This document shows positions 25,921 to 34,781 of a stretch of DNA of 64,000 bases, piece by piece. Both the position numbers and the translations under genes were made by a program. Within the stretch, counting starts at the first letter, position 1. Every line of letters starts with the position of its first letter. Source of the stretch: Deltaproteobacteria bacterium (GTDB taxonomy: Bacteria; Desulfobacterota; Desulfobulbia; Desulfobulbales; Desulfocapsaceae). The stretch lies in contig JAPLJF010000020.1 of assembly GCA_026388715.1 (NCBI GenBank), forward strand, positions 48,625-112,624. The letters are read 5' to 3'. The notes beneath the pieces were generated by a model, which worked only from the letters and a program-made list of their open reading frames with translations, was not told the DNA's origin and searched no databases.

Positions 25921-26028
25921 TTCGCCGCTGTAAAAAAAAATAATGCCGCAATCAGGATGGCCGGAACGGCATAAGGAGCCGTAACGAAATGGTAAAAAAT
26001 ACACTGGTTATTTCGCAACGGTTCCTAA
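25921..26028 (+). repeat. Family A hairpin element spanning the napH start codon
   Basis: Contains CGGCATAAGGAGCCGTAACGAAAT paired with ATTTCGCAACGGTTCCTAA (arms around 25973-25990 and 26009-26028), the same design as 34681-34768 and 42084-42204. The napH start codon (25989) and about the first 13 codons lie within its hairpin, so NapH appears to have gained its N-terminus from the element. Confidence 0.75.
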
Positions 26029-26897
26029 CCTTCCATGCCCGGCGGCTGTGGGTCCTGTCTGGTGCCTTTCTGGTGATTCTTCTGGGGCCGCTCGCTAACT
26101 ATTATTTCCAGATCAACTGGATCCAGGGCTGGTATCAATCCTTAGGCGTTGGCAAGTTCTGGTTTGTCTCCCCTCTTGAAGGGCTGGAAAGCATACTTGT
26201 GGCCAAACAGCTGTACCTTCCGGCACTGATTGCCATGCTCGCCCCGGTTCTTCTGGCCCTGCTCCTTGGCAGTGTATTCTGCAGCTGGGTCTGCCCGATC
26301 AGCTTTTTTTCGGAGATTCTCGACGGAATCCGCCGGAAAATCAGCGGCCGGAAATGGCTGAAAGACCGGCTGCTGCTGTCAAGACGCCTCCTCTGGTATG
26401 CCCTGCTCGGAGAGTTGACGCTCACCATGATCCTCGGCGGTCCCGTCTTTGTCTTTGTCTCCCCGCCAGGACTTGTCGGTCGGGAGCTTATGACCCTGAT
26501 CTTTTTCCACACCCTGGCCCTCGAAGGGGTGATTCTCCTGCTGGTGCTGGGGATGAATCTGGTCACCAGGAGATTTTATTGCCGCTATTTCTGTCCCTTG
26601 GGGGCAACGCTGAATCTCCTCGGCTCCCGACGAAAACTCGCGGTCAGGATGGATCATGACCGATGCACAGCCTGTGGCCTGTGTGATCGCCGATGCCCGT
26701 TGGGGCTCAGTCCGGCAAATGGCATGACGGCATCTCTCTATTGCTGGAACTGCGGTGAATGCGTTGATGCCTGCCAATCGCAGGCACTCTCTTTTCAGTG
26801 GCGTTCAGCCTCAAGCGAAGACAGCCCTTCAGAAAGTGTGCCCACATCTTCCCAAAAACCGAATATTCCCACGGAAACAGCCGGATTCTGGCAATAA
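25989..26897 (+). CDS. napH: Membrane ferredoxin-type quinol dehydrogenase subunit NapH
   Basis: A 302-residue inner-membrane protein with about four TM segments, membrane CxxxCP motifs FCSWVCPIS and CRYFCPLGA, and two cytoplasmic [4Fe-4S] motifs (CTACGLCDRRCP and CWNCGECVDACQ). With NapG it forms a quinol-oxidising branch that can replace or supplement NapC, which is absent here. The N-terminal codons derive from a hairpin element; no alternative ATG/GTG/TTG is evident soon after, so either 25989 is used or the native start was displaced. Confidence 0.87.
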   Translation: MVKNTLVISQRFLTFHARRLWVLSGAFLVILLGPLANYYFQINWIQGWYQSLGVGKFWFVSPLEGLESILVAKQLYLPALIAMLAPVLLALLLGSVFCSWVCPISFFSEILDGIRRKISGRKWLKDRLLLSRRLLWYALLGELTLTMILGGPVFVFVSPPGLVGRELMTLIFFHTLALEGVILLLVLGMNLVTRRFYCRYFCPLGATLNLLGSRRKLAVRMDHDRCTACGLCDRRCPLGLSPANGMTASLYCWNCGECVDACQSQALSFQWRSASSEDSPSESVPTSSQKPNIPTETAGFWQ

Positions 26898-26924
26898 TCT
26901 TGAAAACGGCAATAAAATGGAACC

Positions 26925-29900
26925 CTACCGGACGCTGTCCGTCATCTTTTTAAATCCCCTCTGTTTCCAGAGCATATAAATCGCCGGATAGATAAGCAAT
27001 TCAAGGATAGTTGAGGTGCCGATCCCTCCCACCATGGGCGCGGCGATCCTTTTCATCACATCGGCGCCGGCGCCGGTGCTGAACATGATGGGGACCAGGC
27101 CGAGCAGCGTGGCCGCTACCAGCATGAGCTTGGGACGGATCCTTTTTACCGCCCCGTACATGATCGCCTCTTTCAGGTCGCTGAGGCTCTGCAATTTCCC
27201 CGCCTTCTTCCATTTGTCACAGGCAAGGTCAAGATAAAGAAGCATGACCACCCCGGTCTCCGCATCGATCCCGGCCAAGGCTATGATCCCGACCCAGACC
27301 GCGATGCTCATGTTGTAGCCAAGGGCGTACAACAGCCAGAAGGAACCGACCAGCGAGAAGGGCACGGCCAGCAGGACAATCGCCGTCTTGATCACCGACT
27401 TGGTGTTTAAAAAGATGAGCACGAAGATGACCAGCAGGGTAAGGGGAATAACGAACTTCAACCGCTCGTGGGTCTTCACCAGATGCTCGTATTCCCCGCT
27501 CCACTCCAGACGGTAGCCTTCGGGAATCTTCAGCGAGGCCACCCGCTGTTTGGCCTCATCCACGAAGCCGCCCACATCCCGGCCTGAAAAATCAATGTAC
27601 ACGTACGAGGCCAGAAGACCGGCCTCACTTTTGATCATGGGCGGCCCCTTGACGATCTGGATATCAGCAAGGGCACCCAGAGGAACCTGGAGAAGATTGC
27701 CGGTGGGTGGGAGAGCGGGCTGGACCGAAGACATGCCGCCCGGCGTTGCCGCCCCTATAGCCGCAGGCACTGGAACCAGCACCCTTTTCAGCTGTTCCAC
27801 GTCCCCTCGTAACTCCCGGGCATAGCGGACATTTACCGGATAGCGCTCCCTGCCCTCCACGGTCACGGTGAGGTTCATGCCGCCGATTGCCGATTGGATA
27901 ACCTCCTGTACCTCATCCACGGACAGGCCGTAGCGGGCCACCTCCTCCCGCCTGATATTGAAATCAAGGAAATAGCCGGTGGTTACCCGCTCCGCATAGA
28001 CACTCCGGAGACCGGACATGCCGTTGAGCCGAGCCTCGATGGCGGTGCCCAATTTCTCAAGCTCTGCCAGACGCGGACCCATGACCTTGATCCCCACCGG
28101 GGTTCTGATGCCGGTGGAGAGCATGTCGATCCGGGCCTTGATCGGCATGGTAAAGGAGTTGGCCACCCCCGGAATGGCAAGGGCGTCGTTCATCTCGTTT
28201 TTCAGGGCCTCCACCGTCATCCCCGGTCGCCATTCCGACTCGGGCTTGAGATTGATCACGGTTTCAAACATCTCCATGGGTGCCGGGTCTGTGGCCGTTT
28301 CCGCCCTCCCGGCTTTGCCGAAGACCTGGGCTACCTCGGGAATATTCTTGAGAATCCGGTCTTGGAGCTGAAGGAGCTTCGACACCTCGGAGATGGCTGC
28401 GCCCGGCGAGGTCACCGGCATATAAAAGAGCGCGCCCTCGTACAATGGCGGCATGAACTCGGAACCAAGCTTCAGGAAAGGGTAGACGCTCACGGCCATG
28501 ATGATGAGCGCGACAATGATCACCGTCCTTTTAAAACGGAGGACAAACCGCACGATGGGCGCATAGAGCCAATGAAGAAAGATACTGATGGGATTTTTCT
28601 CCTCGGCCATGATCTTGCCCCGGATGAAAATAGTCATCAAAACCGGGGTCAGGGTGATGGCAAGAAAGGCCGCGAACAGCATGGCAAAGGTCTTGGTATA
28701 GGCCAGGGGCTTGAACAGCCGCCCCGCCTGGGCCTGCAGGGTAAAAACCGGCAGAAAGGCAACGGTGATCACCAACAGGGAGAAAAAAAGGGACGGCCCC
28801 ACCTCCTTGGCCGCCTCGATGATCACCTCGGCGCGATTGCCCGGCCTGCCAGCAATTTCCCACTCCTCCAGTTTTTTATGGGCGTTCTCAACCATGATGA
28901 TCGAGGCATCCACCATGGCCCCGATGGCAATGGCGATGCCGCTCAGGCTCATGATGTTCGCCGTCACCCCCAGATAGTACATGCAGATGAATGAGATGAT
29001 GATCGCCACGGGCAGGGTACAAATAACCACCAGGGCACTGGGCAGATGGAAGAGAAACACCAGGCAGACCGCACTCACTGCCAGGGAGATCTTGATCAGT
29101 TCTCCGGTCAAGGTGTCGATGGCCCGGTGGATAAGGTCGGAGCGGTCATAGGTGACAACAAGTTTTACCCCTTTGGGCAGGCTCGGCACGACACTCTCGC
29201 TGATCTTTTGTTTCACCCGGTCAATGACACTGAGGACATTCTCGCCGAACCGGACCACCACGATCCCGCCGGCGACCTCTCCCCGCCCGTCCAGCTCGGC
29301 CAGGCCGCGCCTGATCTCCGGGCCGAGCTGGATGCTGGCAACATCCCTGAGCAAGACAGGGGTTCCCCTGCCGTTGCCGCCCACCGCTATGTTCTCCAGA
29401 TCCTTGATGCCTTTGAGATATCCGCGGCCGCGCACCATGTATTCAACCCCGGAGAACTCCAGCACCCTGCCCTCCACGTCCTTGTTGCTCTTGCGGATGG
29501 CATCCATGACCATGGTGATGGAAAGATTGTAGGCCTGGAGGCGATTGGGATCGATACTCACCTGATACTGCCGCACAAAGCCGCCGATACTTGCGACCTG
29601 CGAGACCCCCGGCACGCTTTCCAGGGCCAGCTTGATGTTCCAGTCCTGGAGGGAACGCAGCTCGGCGAGATTGTGGCCGCCGGTTTCATCCACCAGGGCA
29701 TAGGAAAACCCCCAGCCCACGCTGGTGGCATCCGGGCCCAGCACGGGATTCACCCCGGCGGGAAGCTTGTTCTTTACCGCCTGAAGATATTCCAGCACCC
29801 GGCTCCTGGCCCAGTAGATGTCGGTTCCCTCTTCGAAAATGGCGTAGATAAAAGAGGTGCCGAAAAAGGAGAACCCGCGCACTACCTTTACCTTGGGCGC

Positions 29901-30125
29901 GGCGAGGAGGGTCGAGGTGATCGGATAGGTGATCTGGTCCTCAATAAGATCGGGACTCCGTCCTTCCCATTCAGTAAAGACGATGACCTGGGTGTCGCTC
30001 AGATCAGGAATGGCATCGAGAGGCGTGTTGCGGATGGCCCAAATCCCCCAGCCGACAAGGGCGGACATCAGCAGCAAGATGAAGAACCTGTTCCGGGCGC
30101 TGAAATCAATGACGCGGGCGATCAT
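26925..30125 (-). CDS. cusA: Heavy-metal RND efflux pump, CusA/CzcA family
   Basis: A 1066-residue inner-membrane proton-driven pump. The N-terminal segment DAIPDLSDTQVIVFTEWEGR followed by SPDLIEDQITYP is typical of CusA-type Cu(I)/Ag(I) exporters, and 12 TM helices with two large periplasmic loops are evident. The catalytic TM4 acidic residue lies in the SGIAIAIGAMVDASI block. It forms a minus-strand operon with the TolC-like protein and adaptor: order ytkA-like, cusC, cusB, cusA, with the last two pairs overlapping by 4 and 1 bases. Copper/silver is favoured over zinc/cobalt, with copA nearby as context. Confidence 0.9.
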   Translation of the reverse strand: MIARVIDFSARNRFFILLLMSALVGWGIWAIRNTPLDAIPDLSDTQVIVFTEWEGRSPDLIEDQITYPITSTLLAAPKVKVVRGFSFFGTSFIYAIFEEGTDIYWARSRVLEYLQAVKNKLPAGVNPVLGPDATSVGWGFSYALVDETGGHNLAELRSLQDWNIKLALESVPGVSQVASIGGFVRQYQVSIDPNRLQAYNLSITMVMDAIRKSNKDVEGRVLEFSGVEYMVRGRGYLKGIKDLENIAVGGNGRGTPVLLRDVASIQLGPEIRRGLAELDGRGEVAGGIVVVRFGENVLSVIDRVKQKISESVVPSLPKGVKLVVTYDRSDLIHRAIDTLTGELIKISLAVSAVCLVFLFHLPSALVVICTLPVAIIISFICMYYLGVTANIMSLSGIAIAIGAMVDASIIMVENAHKKLEEWEIAGRPGNRAEVIIEAAKEVGPSLFFSLLVITVAFLPVFTLQAQAGRLFKPLAYTKTFAMLFAAFLAITLTPVLMTIFIRGKIMAEEKNPISIFLHWLYAPIVRFVLRFKRTVIIVALIIMAVSVYPFLKLGSEFMPPLYEGALFYMPVTSPGAAISEVSKLLQLQDRILKNIPEVAQVFGKAGRAETATDPAPMEMFETVINLKPESEWRPGMTVEALKNEMNDALAIPGVANSFTMPIKARIDMLSTGIRTPVGIKVMGPRLAELEKLGTAIEARLNGMSGLRSVYAERVTTGYFLDFNIRREEVARYGLSVDEVQEVIQSAIGGMNLTVTVEGRERYPVNVRYARELRGDVEQLKRVLVPVPAAIGAATPGGMSSVQPALPPTGNLLQVPLGALADIQIVKGPPMIKSEAGLLASYVYIDFSGRDVGGFVDEAKQRVASLKIPEGYRLEWSGEYEHLVKTHERLKFVIPLTLLVIFVLIFLNTKSVIKTAIVLLAVPFSLVGSFWLLYALGYNMSIAVWVGIIALAGIDAETGVVMLLYLDLACDKWKKAGKLQSLSDLKEAIMYGAVKRIRPKLMLVAATLLGLVPIMFSTGAGADVMKRIAAPMVGGIGTSTILELLIYPAIYMLWKQRGFKKMTDSVR

Positions 30126-31396
30126 TATTGCACCGCTCCCTTGAGACGCGCTTCGGAATCAATAAGGAAGGTGGCGGCCGAGGCCACTTTTTCCCCGGCC
30201 TGTAACCCGCTCAAGATCTCCGCCATCCCCTCGGCCTTGACTCCCAGGCTGACCTCGCGGGGCTCGAAGTAACCATCACCCTTGTCCACATAGACAAGCT
30301 GCCGGGCACCGGTGTCGATCACTGCGGTATCGGGTACAACAAGCCGTTGACCCAGGGGGATCCTGATTTCCACATTGGCGAACATCTGGGGCTTCAGGAC
30401 TCCGTCCTGATTATCCAGGGTAAAACGGATCTTAACCGTTCTGGTCTCACCGGCAAGAAGCGGGGACACATACTCAATAGTGGCCGTAAACACCTTGCCC
30501 GGCAGGGAATCCAGGGTGATCTCCGCCTGCTGCCCGGTCCTGACCAGCGCCAGTTCATACTCGTAGATATCGGACACCACCCAGACCGTGGAGGTATCCA
30601 CCAGATCAAAAAGCTTCTCGCCGGGCTGCACCTTCATGCCCTGCACGGCGGACTTCTGCACCACATACCCGCTCACCGGGCTGAAGAGGGCCAAGGTCCG
30701 CAAGGGTAACCCTGTTTCCTCAATTTTTTTGATCTGCGCCTCGGTGATGTCCCAGAATCTCAGGCGCTGCCGAGCGGCCTGACGCATGGCTTCAGCATCC
30801 TGCACCAGCATCCGGCTCAGGGCAGAAGATTCCTCTGCGCCGGCGGGAACAGTACCCGGCCGCGACCACTTGAGGATATTGAGATATTCCTGCTGAGCGG
30901 CAACCAATTCCGGGCTATAGATCTCGGCGAGTATTTCACCTTTTTTCACATATCTACCCGTATAGTTGACCCGGAGATTTTCGATCCAGCCCTCGATCTT
31001 GGTGTTGATCGTAGCAATCTTTCTTTCGTCATACTCGACGCGGCCCACGGTCCTGATGGTCCTGTTCAGGGATTTCTCCGCGGCAGCGGTGGTTTTCACC
31101 CCGATGAACCGCTGCCCGGCCTCGGGGATCTCGACGGTCTGCGGCTCAACCTCCATCTTTACGGCATTTTGCTCATTACCAGGGGAAGACGGCGATGCCG
31201 GAGAAACTGTATCACCACCATGTCCCTGGTGGCCTGCAGAAACCGTCTGCTCCTGCTTTGCCGGTTTGATCTGCCCCGAAGACTCCTGGACTCTTTTACG
31301 AAAAATTCCACCGTCCCTGCCCGAAAGCCCGAAAAAAAGTACTGCCGCGATACAAAGGAAAAGGGCCACCATGATCATGCTGTTCTTCTTGTTCAT
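30125..31396 (-). CDS. cusB: RND efflux periplasmic adaptor, CusB-like
   Basis: A 423-residue membrane-fusion protein linking CusA to the outer-membrane channel. It has an N-terminal membrane anchor (IMVALFLCIAAVLFFGL), a hydrophilic linker, a barrel-sandwich hybrid (IEGWIENLRVNYTGRYVKKG), a helical hairpin, and beta-barrel segments such as VSDIYEYELALVRTGQ. The start at 31396 overlaps the upstream gene by ATGA; the longer frame to 31489 lies inside that gene. The stop overlaps the cusA start by one base, so the genes are translationally coupled. Confidence 0.88.
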   Translation of the reverse strand: MNKKNSMIMVALFLCIAAVLFFGLSGRDGGIFRKRVQESSGQIKPAKQEQTVSAGHQGHGGDTVSPASPSSPGNEQNAVKMEVEPQTVEIPEAGQRFIGVKTTAAAEKSLNRTIRTVGRVEYDERKIATINTKIEGWIENLRVNYTGRYVKKGEILAEIYSPELVAAQQEYLNILKWSRPGTVPAGAEESSALSRMLVQDAEAMRQAARQRLRFWDITEAQIKKIEETGLPLRTLALFSPVSGYVVQKSAVQGMKVQPGEKLFDLVDTSTVWVVSDIYEYELALVRTGQQAEITLDSLPGKVFTATIEYVSPLLAGETRTVKIRFTLDNQDGVLKPQMFANVEIRIPLGQRLVVPDTAVIDTGARQLVYVDKGDGYFEPREVSLGVKAEGMAEILSGLQAGEKVASAATFLIDSEARLKGAVQ

Positions 31397-32688
31397 TGTC
31401 GCCCTTCCTCCGTGTGAAAATCTGTCATCATCCCGGTTAAGGCCTCCAGCCGGGCCCTTGCCTTCTCCCACTCCACCAGCTGCCCCCAATAGGAGGTCTC
31501 AATATCAGTAATGGTTTTAATCCGGGAGATCACGGTCAAGGCATCGGCCTTCCCTGTGGCATACGAGGCCAGCGCCGTCTGAAAATCCTGATGGGTCTTC
31601 TGGTTGAGACCTTGCCGGTAAAGCTCCATCAGCCGCTCCGTCGCCTGCAGCATGGCATAATTCTCGCGGATGGCAGAGGAAAGCCGCAGCCTGACGGCCT
31701 GCAGCTCATTTTTCGCCTCACTCAGGGAGGCCTCGGCTTCATCGACAGCTGGTCGCTGTTTGGTGGTGTAATAGAGGGGGATGTTGACAGTGGTGGTCAG
31801 GCTCCACATATCCTCGAAGGCCTGACCTTTCAGGCCATAATTGCCAGTGACGGTAATATCAGGATAATATTCCCTCTCGGCGACCCGCACCTTGGCGTCA
31901 AGCGAGGCCACCATCCGCTCCCTGGCCTTGACCTCCGGGGAGTTCTCGTAGGCCGCGGCAATCAGTTCGGGCAGGGCCTGGGAATACGGGGTAAACACAG
32001 GCGCCACTGGCCTGTCCAGAGGCGCGGCCTGCTCCCTCCCCACCGTCGAGTTCAGCTGAGCCTCCAGGGTCTGGATCTTCTGCTTCAGCATCTCTTCCCG
32101 CTCAAGCAGCATGTACTTCTCGGTTTGCGCCATAAGGACGTCCTGCTGCATACCTCCACCCGAGGCATACCGTGCCAGGGCTGCGTCTTCGACCTGGTGA
32201 AGGATAACACTCTTCTCCCTGATCAAATCCATACTCTGGTGGGCAAGGAACAGATCATAGTAAAGTTCCTTGATCGTGGCAATGATCCGTAGCTGTACCG
32301 CTTTGGCTGAGGCGGAAAGGCTTTCCTCCTCCCTGGCTGCCACCTCTCCCTTCAAGGCCCGCTTGCCCGGGAAAAAGAACTGCTGCGAAGCGGAAAGCAT
32401 AAACTGGGAATCATACGCCTCATTAAAGGTAAGACGATTTGTCCCCGCATTCTGGTAGCCGGCCATGACCATCGGGTCCGGCAGACTCATCGTCTGGGGG
32501 ACCCGAAAGCCGGAGGCCAAGGCCTTGGCGCGGGCGGCCTGAATCTCGGGTCCGGCTTGCAAGGCCTCCTCAATGAGGTCTTGCAACTGGAGTTCCCCGG
32601 CCCAGACTGCTGCCTGCGGGGCAAAGAGAAGAAGCCCGGCGGCACACAAGGCAAAAAATCGTTTCATCACCCCGGAGCCATCTCCCAT
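31393..32688 (-). CDS. TolC-family outer-membrane efflux protein
   Basis: A 431-residue protein with a signal peptide (MKRFFALCAAGLLLFAPQ, cleavage near VWA-GE), then the OEP-type repeated helical structure (LQDLIEEALQAGPEIQAARA; VLMAQTEKYMLLEREEMLKQ). It would be the outer-membrane channel for CusBA. The start at 32688 has a GGGAGG ribosome site at suitable spacing. The gene ends in a 4-bp ATGA overlap with the adaptor gene. Confidence 0.87.
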   Translation of the reverse strand: MGDGSGVMKRFFALCAAGLLLFAPQAAVWAGELQLQDLIEEALQAGPEIQAARAKALASGFRVPQTMSLPDPMVMAGYQNAGTNRLTFNEAYDSQFMLSASQQFFFPGKRALKGEVAAREEESLSASAKAVQLRIIATIKELYYDLFLAHQSMDLIREKSVILHQVEDAALARYASGGGMQQDVLMAQTEKYMLLEREEMLKQKIQTLEAQLNSTVGREQAAPLDRPVAPVFTPYSQALPELIAAAYENSPEVKARERMVASLDAKVRVAEREYYPDITVTGNYGLKGQAFEDMWSLTTTVNIPLYYTTKQRPAVDEAEASLSEAKNELQAVRLRLSSAIRENYAMLQATERLMELYRQGLNQKTHQDFQTALASYATGKADALTVISRIKTITDIETSYWGQLVEWEKARARLEALTGMMTDFHTEEGRQ

Positions 32689-32719
32689 GGGCATTCCTCC
32701 CTCATTTTTATCCCAGAGA

Positions 32720-33109
32720 CTACTGCACATCCACGCTGAACTTGGTCGACGAGGTCTTGCCGCCACGCACGATCTTCACCACGATATTCCAGGGACCGGA
32801 CATGGAAAAATTCAATTTTCCCTGATAGGTATTTTCCTTCAAGGCAAGAGCTGATTGGTAATTCATCGCCGGCATTCCCGGCATGGCGGGCATGGAATAG
32901 TCCATCTTCACCTCAGCATCTGTTACCTCCTTGCCGGCAGGGTCTTTCACGGTTACGATTGCCCCGTTCTCTCCCATCACCGCCGGATTTTTGTCCATTT
33001 TTACCATAACGGTCAGATCGCCTGCCTTTTTCTGGATCTCATAGTCCTTGGCCCAAACAATCCCGGCACTCATCAGAAGAATGAAGGTAAACATCACTAT
33101 TTTTTTCAT
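32720..33109 (-). CDS. Exported YtkA-like (FixH-type fold) protein of the metal-efflux operon
   Basis: A 129-residue protein with a signal peptide (MKKIVMFTFILLMSAGIVWA) and a beta-sandwich YtkA-like domain: DLTVMVKMDKNPAVMGENG, then VTDAEVKMDYSMPAMPGMPAM and PWNIVVKIVRGGK. The methionine-rich SMPAMPGMPAM segment could bind Cu(I) or Ag(I) in the periplasm and hand it to the pump; that role is inferred. It is the first gene of the operon with AGGAGG upstream. The frame stays open upstream to 33301, but without a ribosome site. Confidence 0.78.
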   Translation of the reverse strand: MKKIVMFTFILLMSAGIVWAKDYEIQKKAGDLTVMVKMDKNPAVMGENGAIVTVKDPAGKEVTDAEVKMDYSMPAMPGMPAMNYQSALALKENTYQGKLNFSMSGPWNIVVKIVRGGKTSSTKFSVDVQ

Positions 33110-33493
33110 TTGTTCCTCCTCATGTTGCGTATCCCTATACGGGGTACGTTTTACTAAAAAATCCAGGGGAGATGAGCTGATGTTGCCAAAATCCCGTCCT
33201 GGCGCTTGCAATAGATACAACAAAAAAAAGCCAAGTCCGACACCTCCGGCAAAGCCGAAGACTTGAATGTATGGACCGCTCAAGTCGGTTATCAACGGCA
33301 CATTCCATCCAAAAAGACCCTTTTCAAAAGGTACTTCTTTTCAAGGATACTTGTCAAATCGAAGGAAAGATTCACAATATCAGGGTAGGACCATTGCCAC
33401 CCCAAACTGATAAAGCCAGAGCTGTCAGGACCTGGACGAAAGGGCTTCACCAAAACCTTTCAGATGAAAAATGGCAAATTCGAGTCTGGCGAC
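33110..33493. other. Intergenic region upstream of the metal-efflux operon
   Basis: Should contain the promoter of the efflux operon, transcribed leftward; no unambiguous promoter or metal-regulator operator was recognised. The minus-strand frame from 33301 encodes a possible TM-like stretch (VFGFAGGVGLGFFLLYLLQ) in frame with the YtkA-like gene, which might be a decayed small membrane protein. No other feature seen. Confidence 0.3.
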
Positions 33494-34576
33494 TCACCTC
33501 CTGGACAAAACAGCATCAACCTGCGCCTCACTCACCTCATTGGTGATCACCACCTTGCCGATGGTCGTGGGCAGGACATAAAAGACTGAGCCGGCTACGG
33601 TCTTCTTGTCGGTCAGCAGATATTTTTTAATGCGTTCCCGATCAAGGTCTGCCGGGATCTCCGTTGGCAGTCCATAGGCGTTGATCAGGGCCGCAACCCT
33701 GCCGGCATCACTTCTTTTACAGAGCTCACATGCAACTGCCAGACGCAGGGCGGCAACCATGCCAATGGCCACGGCCAGGCCATGGATAATGGAAAAATCA
33801 GAGGCCGCCTCCACGGCATGACCGATGGTATGGCCAAAATTAAGGATCCGGCGCAGATCGGACTCCCGCTCGTCTGCCGCCACTACTTCAGCCTTGATCC
33901 GGCAACAGGTGAAGATCATCTCCTGAATGCTCGCCTGTTCAAGACAGAGGATTTGATCCAGATGACGCTCCAGGAAGACAAAGAAATCGAAATCTCTGAT
34001 CACCCCATACTTGATGACTTCAGCCAGACCGCCAAGCAGCTCCACCAGAGGCAGGGTGGTCAGTACCGCCGTATCGATATAAACGGCCTTGGGCTGATAA
34101 AAAGCACCCACCAGATTTTTCCCCTCCGGGATATCGACCCCGGTCTTGCCGCCCACCGAACTGTCCACCTGCGAAAGCAGAGTGGTCGGAACCTGGACAA
34201 AAGGGATGCCCCGCAGATAGGAGGCCGCCAGAAACCCGGTCAGATCACCGGTGACCCCGCCGCCGAGCGCGATCAACCCATCCTTCCGGTCAATCCCCAG
34301 TTGTGCCAGCCGGCTTGACAATTCGGCAAAGACCCGCAGATTCTTGCTGGCCTCGCCCCGCGGAAAGGTCAGCAGCTCGGCCGTAATCCCGGCATCAGCA
34401 AGGGATCGCATCAGGGTGCTGCCGTACAGACGGGCCACATTATCATCAGCAATCACGGCAAATCGCTTGGCAATATTACGCTTTGCCAGATCAACGCCAA
34501 CAGTGGCCATAATGCCATCTTCAATAAAGATAGGATACGAGCGGTCGCCAAGACCAACGTCGAGGGTATGTGTCAT
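33494..34576 (-). CDS. aroB: 3-dehydroquinate synthase
   Basis: Second shikimate-pathway step: NAD-dependent conversion of DAHP to 3-dehydroquinate in the cytoplasm. At 360 residues it has family length. It shows IALGGGVTGDLTGF for NAD binding, QVPTTLLSQVDSSVGGKTG, LAEVIKYGVI, RRILNFGHTIGHAVE with metal-binding histidines, and HGLAVAIGM. The ATG at 34576 is chosen over the upstream frame extension, which lacks homology. A terminator hairpin separates it from sat upstream. Confidence 0.96.
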   Translation of the reverse strand: MTHTLDVGLGDRSYPIFIEDGIMATVGVDLAKRNIAKRFAVIADDNVARLYGSTLMRSLADAGITAELLTFPRGEASKNLRVFAELSSRLAQLGIDRKDGLIALGGGVTGDLTGFLAASYLRGIPFVQVPTTLLSQVDSSVGGKTGVDIPEGKNLVGAFYQPKAVYIDTAVLTTLPLVELLGGLAEVIKYGVIRDFDFFVFLERHLDQILCLEQASIQEMIFTCCRIKAEVVAADERESDLRRILNFGHTIGHAVEAASDFSIIHGLAVAIGMVAALRLAVACELCKRSDAGRVAALINAYGLPTEIPADLDRERIKKYLLTDKKTVAGSVFYVLPTTIGKVVITNEVSEAQVDAVLSRR

Positions 34577-34609
34577 GATAGCATCCGGGGAAGAGGGACA
34601 GAAATAAAA

Positions 34610-34646
34610 AAAAGGAGATACTACCCAATGGGCAGTATCTCCTTTT
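34610..34646 (-). terminator. Intrinsic terminator between sat and aroB
   Basis: Arms AAAAGGAGATACT and AGTATCTCCTTTT form a 13-bp perfect stem, continuing inward with CCC/GGG, and on the minus strand are followed by a run of Ts. It should end transcription from sat. Confidence 0.75.
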
Positions 34647-34680
34647 ACAGACTCAAAAAAACATGCCGTCATCAGAAAAT

Positions 34681-34768
34681 AACTGTAACATTACAATACA
34701 GTTAACGGCATAAGGGGCCGTAACGAAATGAATAAAACGAATAATGGTTCTTTCGTAACGGCCCCTAA
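34681..34768. repeat. Family A hairpin element after sat
   Basis: A small hairpin (AACTGTA...TACAGTT) is followed by ACGGCATAAGGGGCCGTAAC, then GAAATG..., and CTTTCGTAACGGCCCCTAA closes the second hairpin. It lies between the sat stop codon (34782-34784) and the terminator at 34610. Confidence 0.75.
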
Positions 34769-34781
34769 TCTTAACTGCTTA

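Noticed and set aside
27894..30272. Long plus-strand open frames opposite the CusA gene
   Set aside because: They are antisense shadows produced by the GC-rich codon pattern of the pump gene; they show no family motif.
33271..33546. Plus-strand 91-codon frame near the aroB end
   Set aside because: It runs into the aroB gene on the other strand and shows no domain; composition looks like non-coding sequence.
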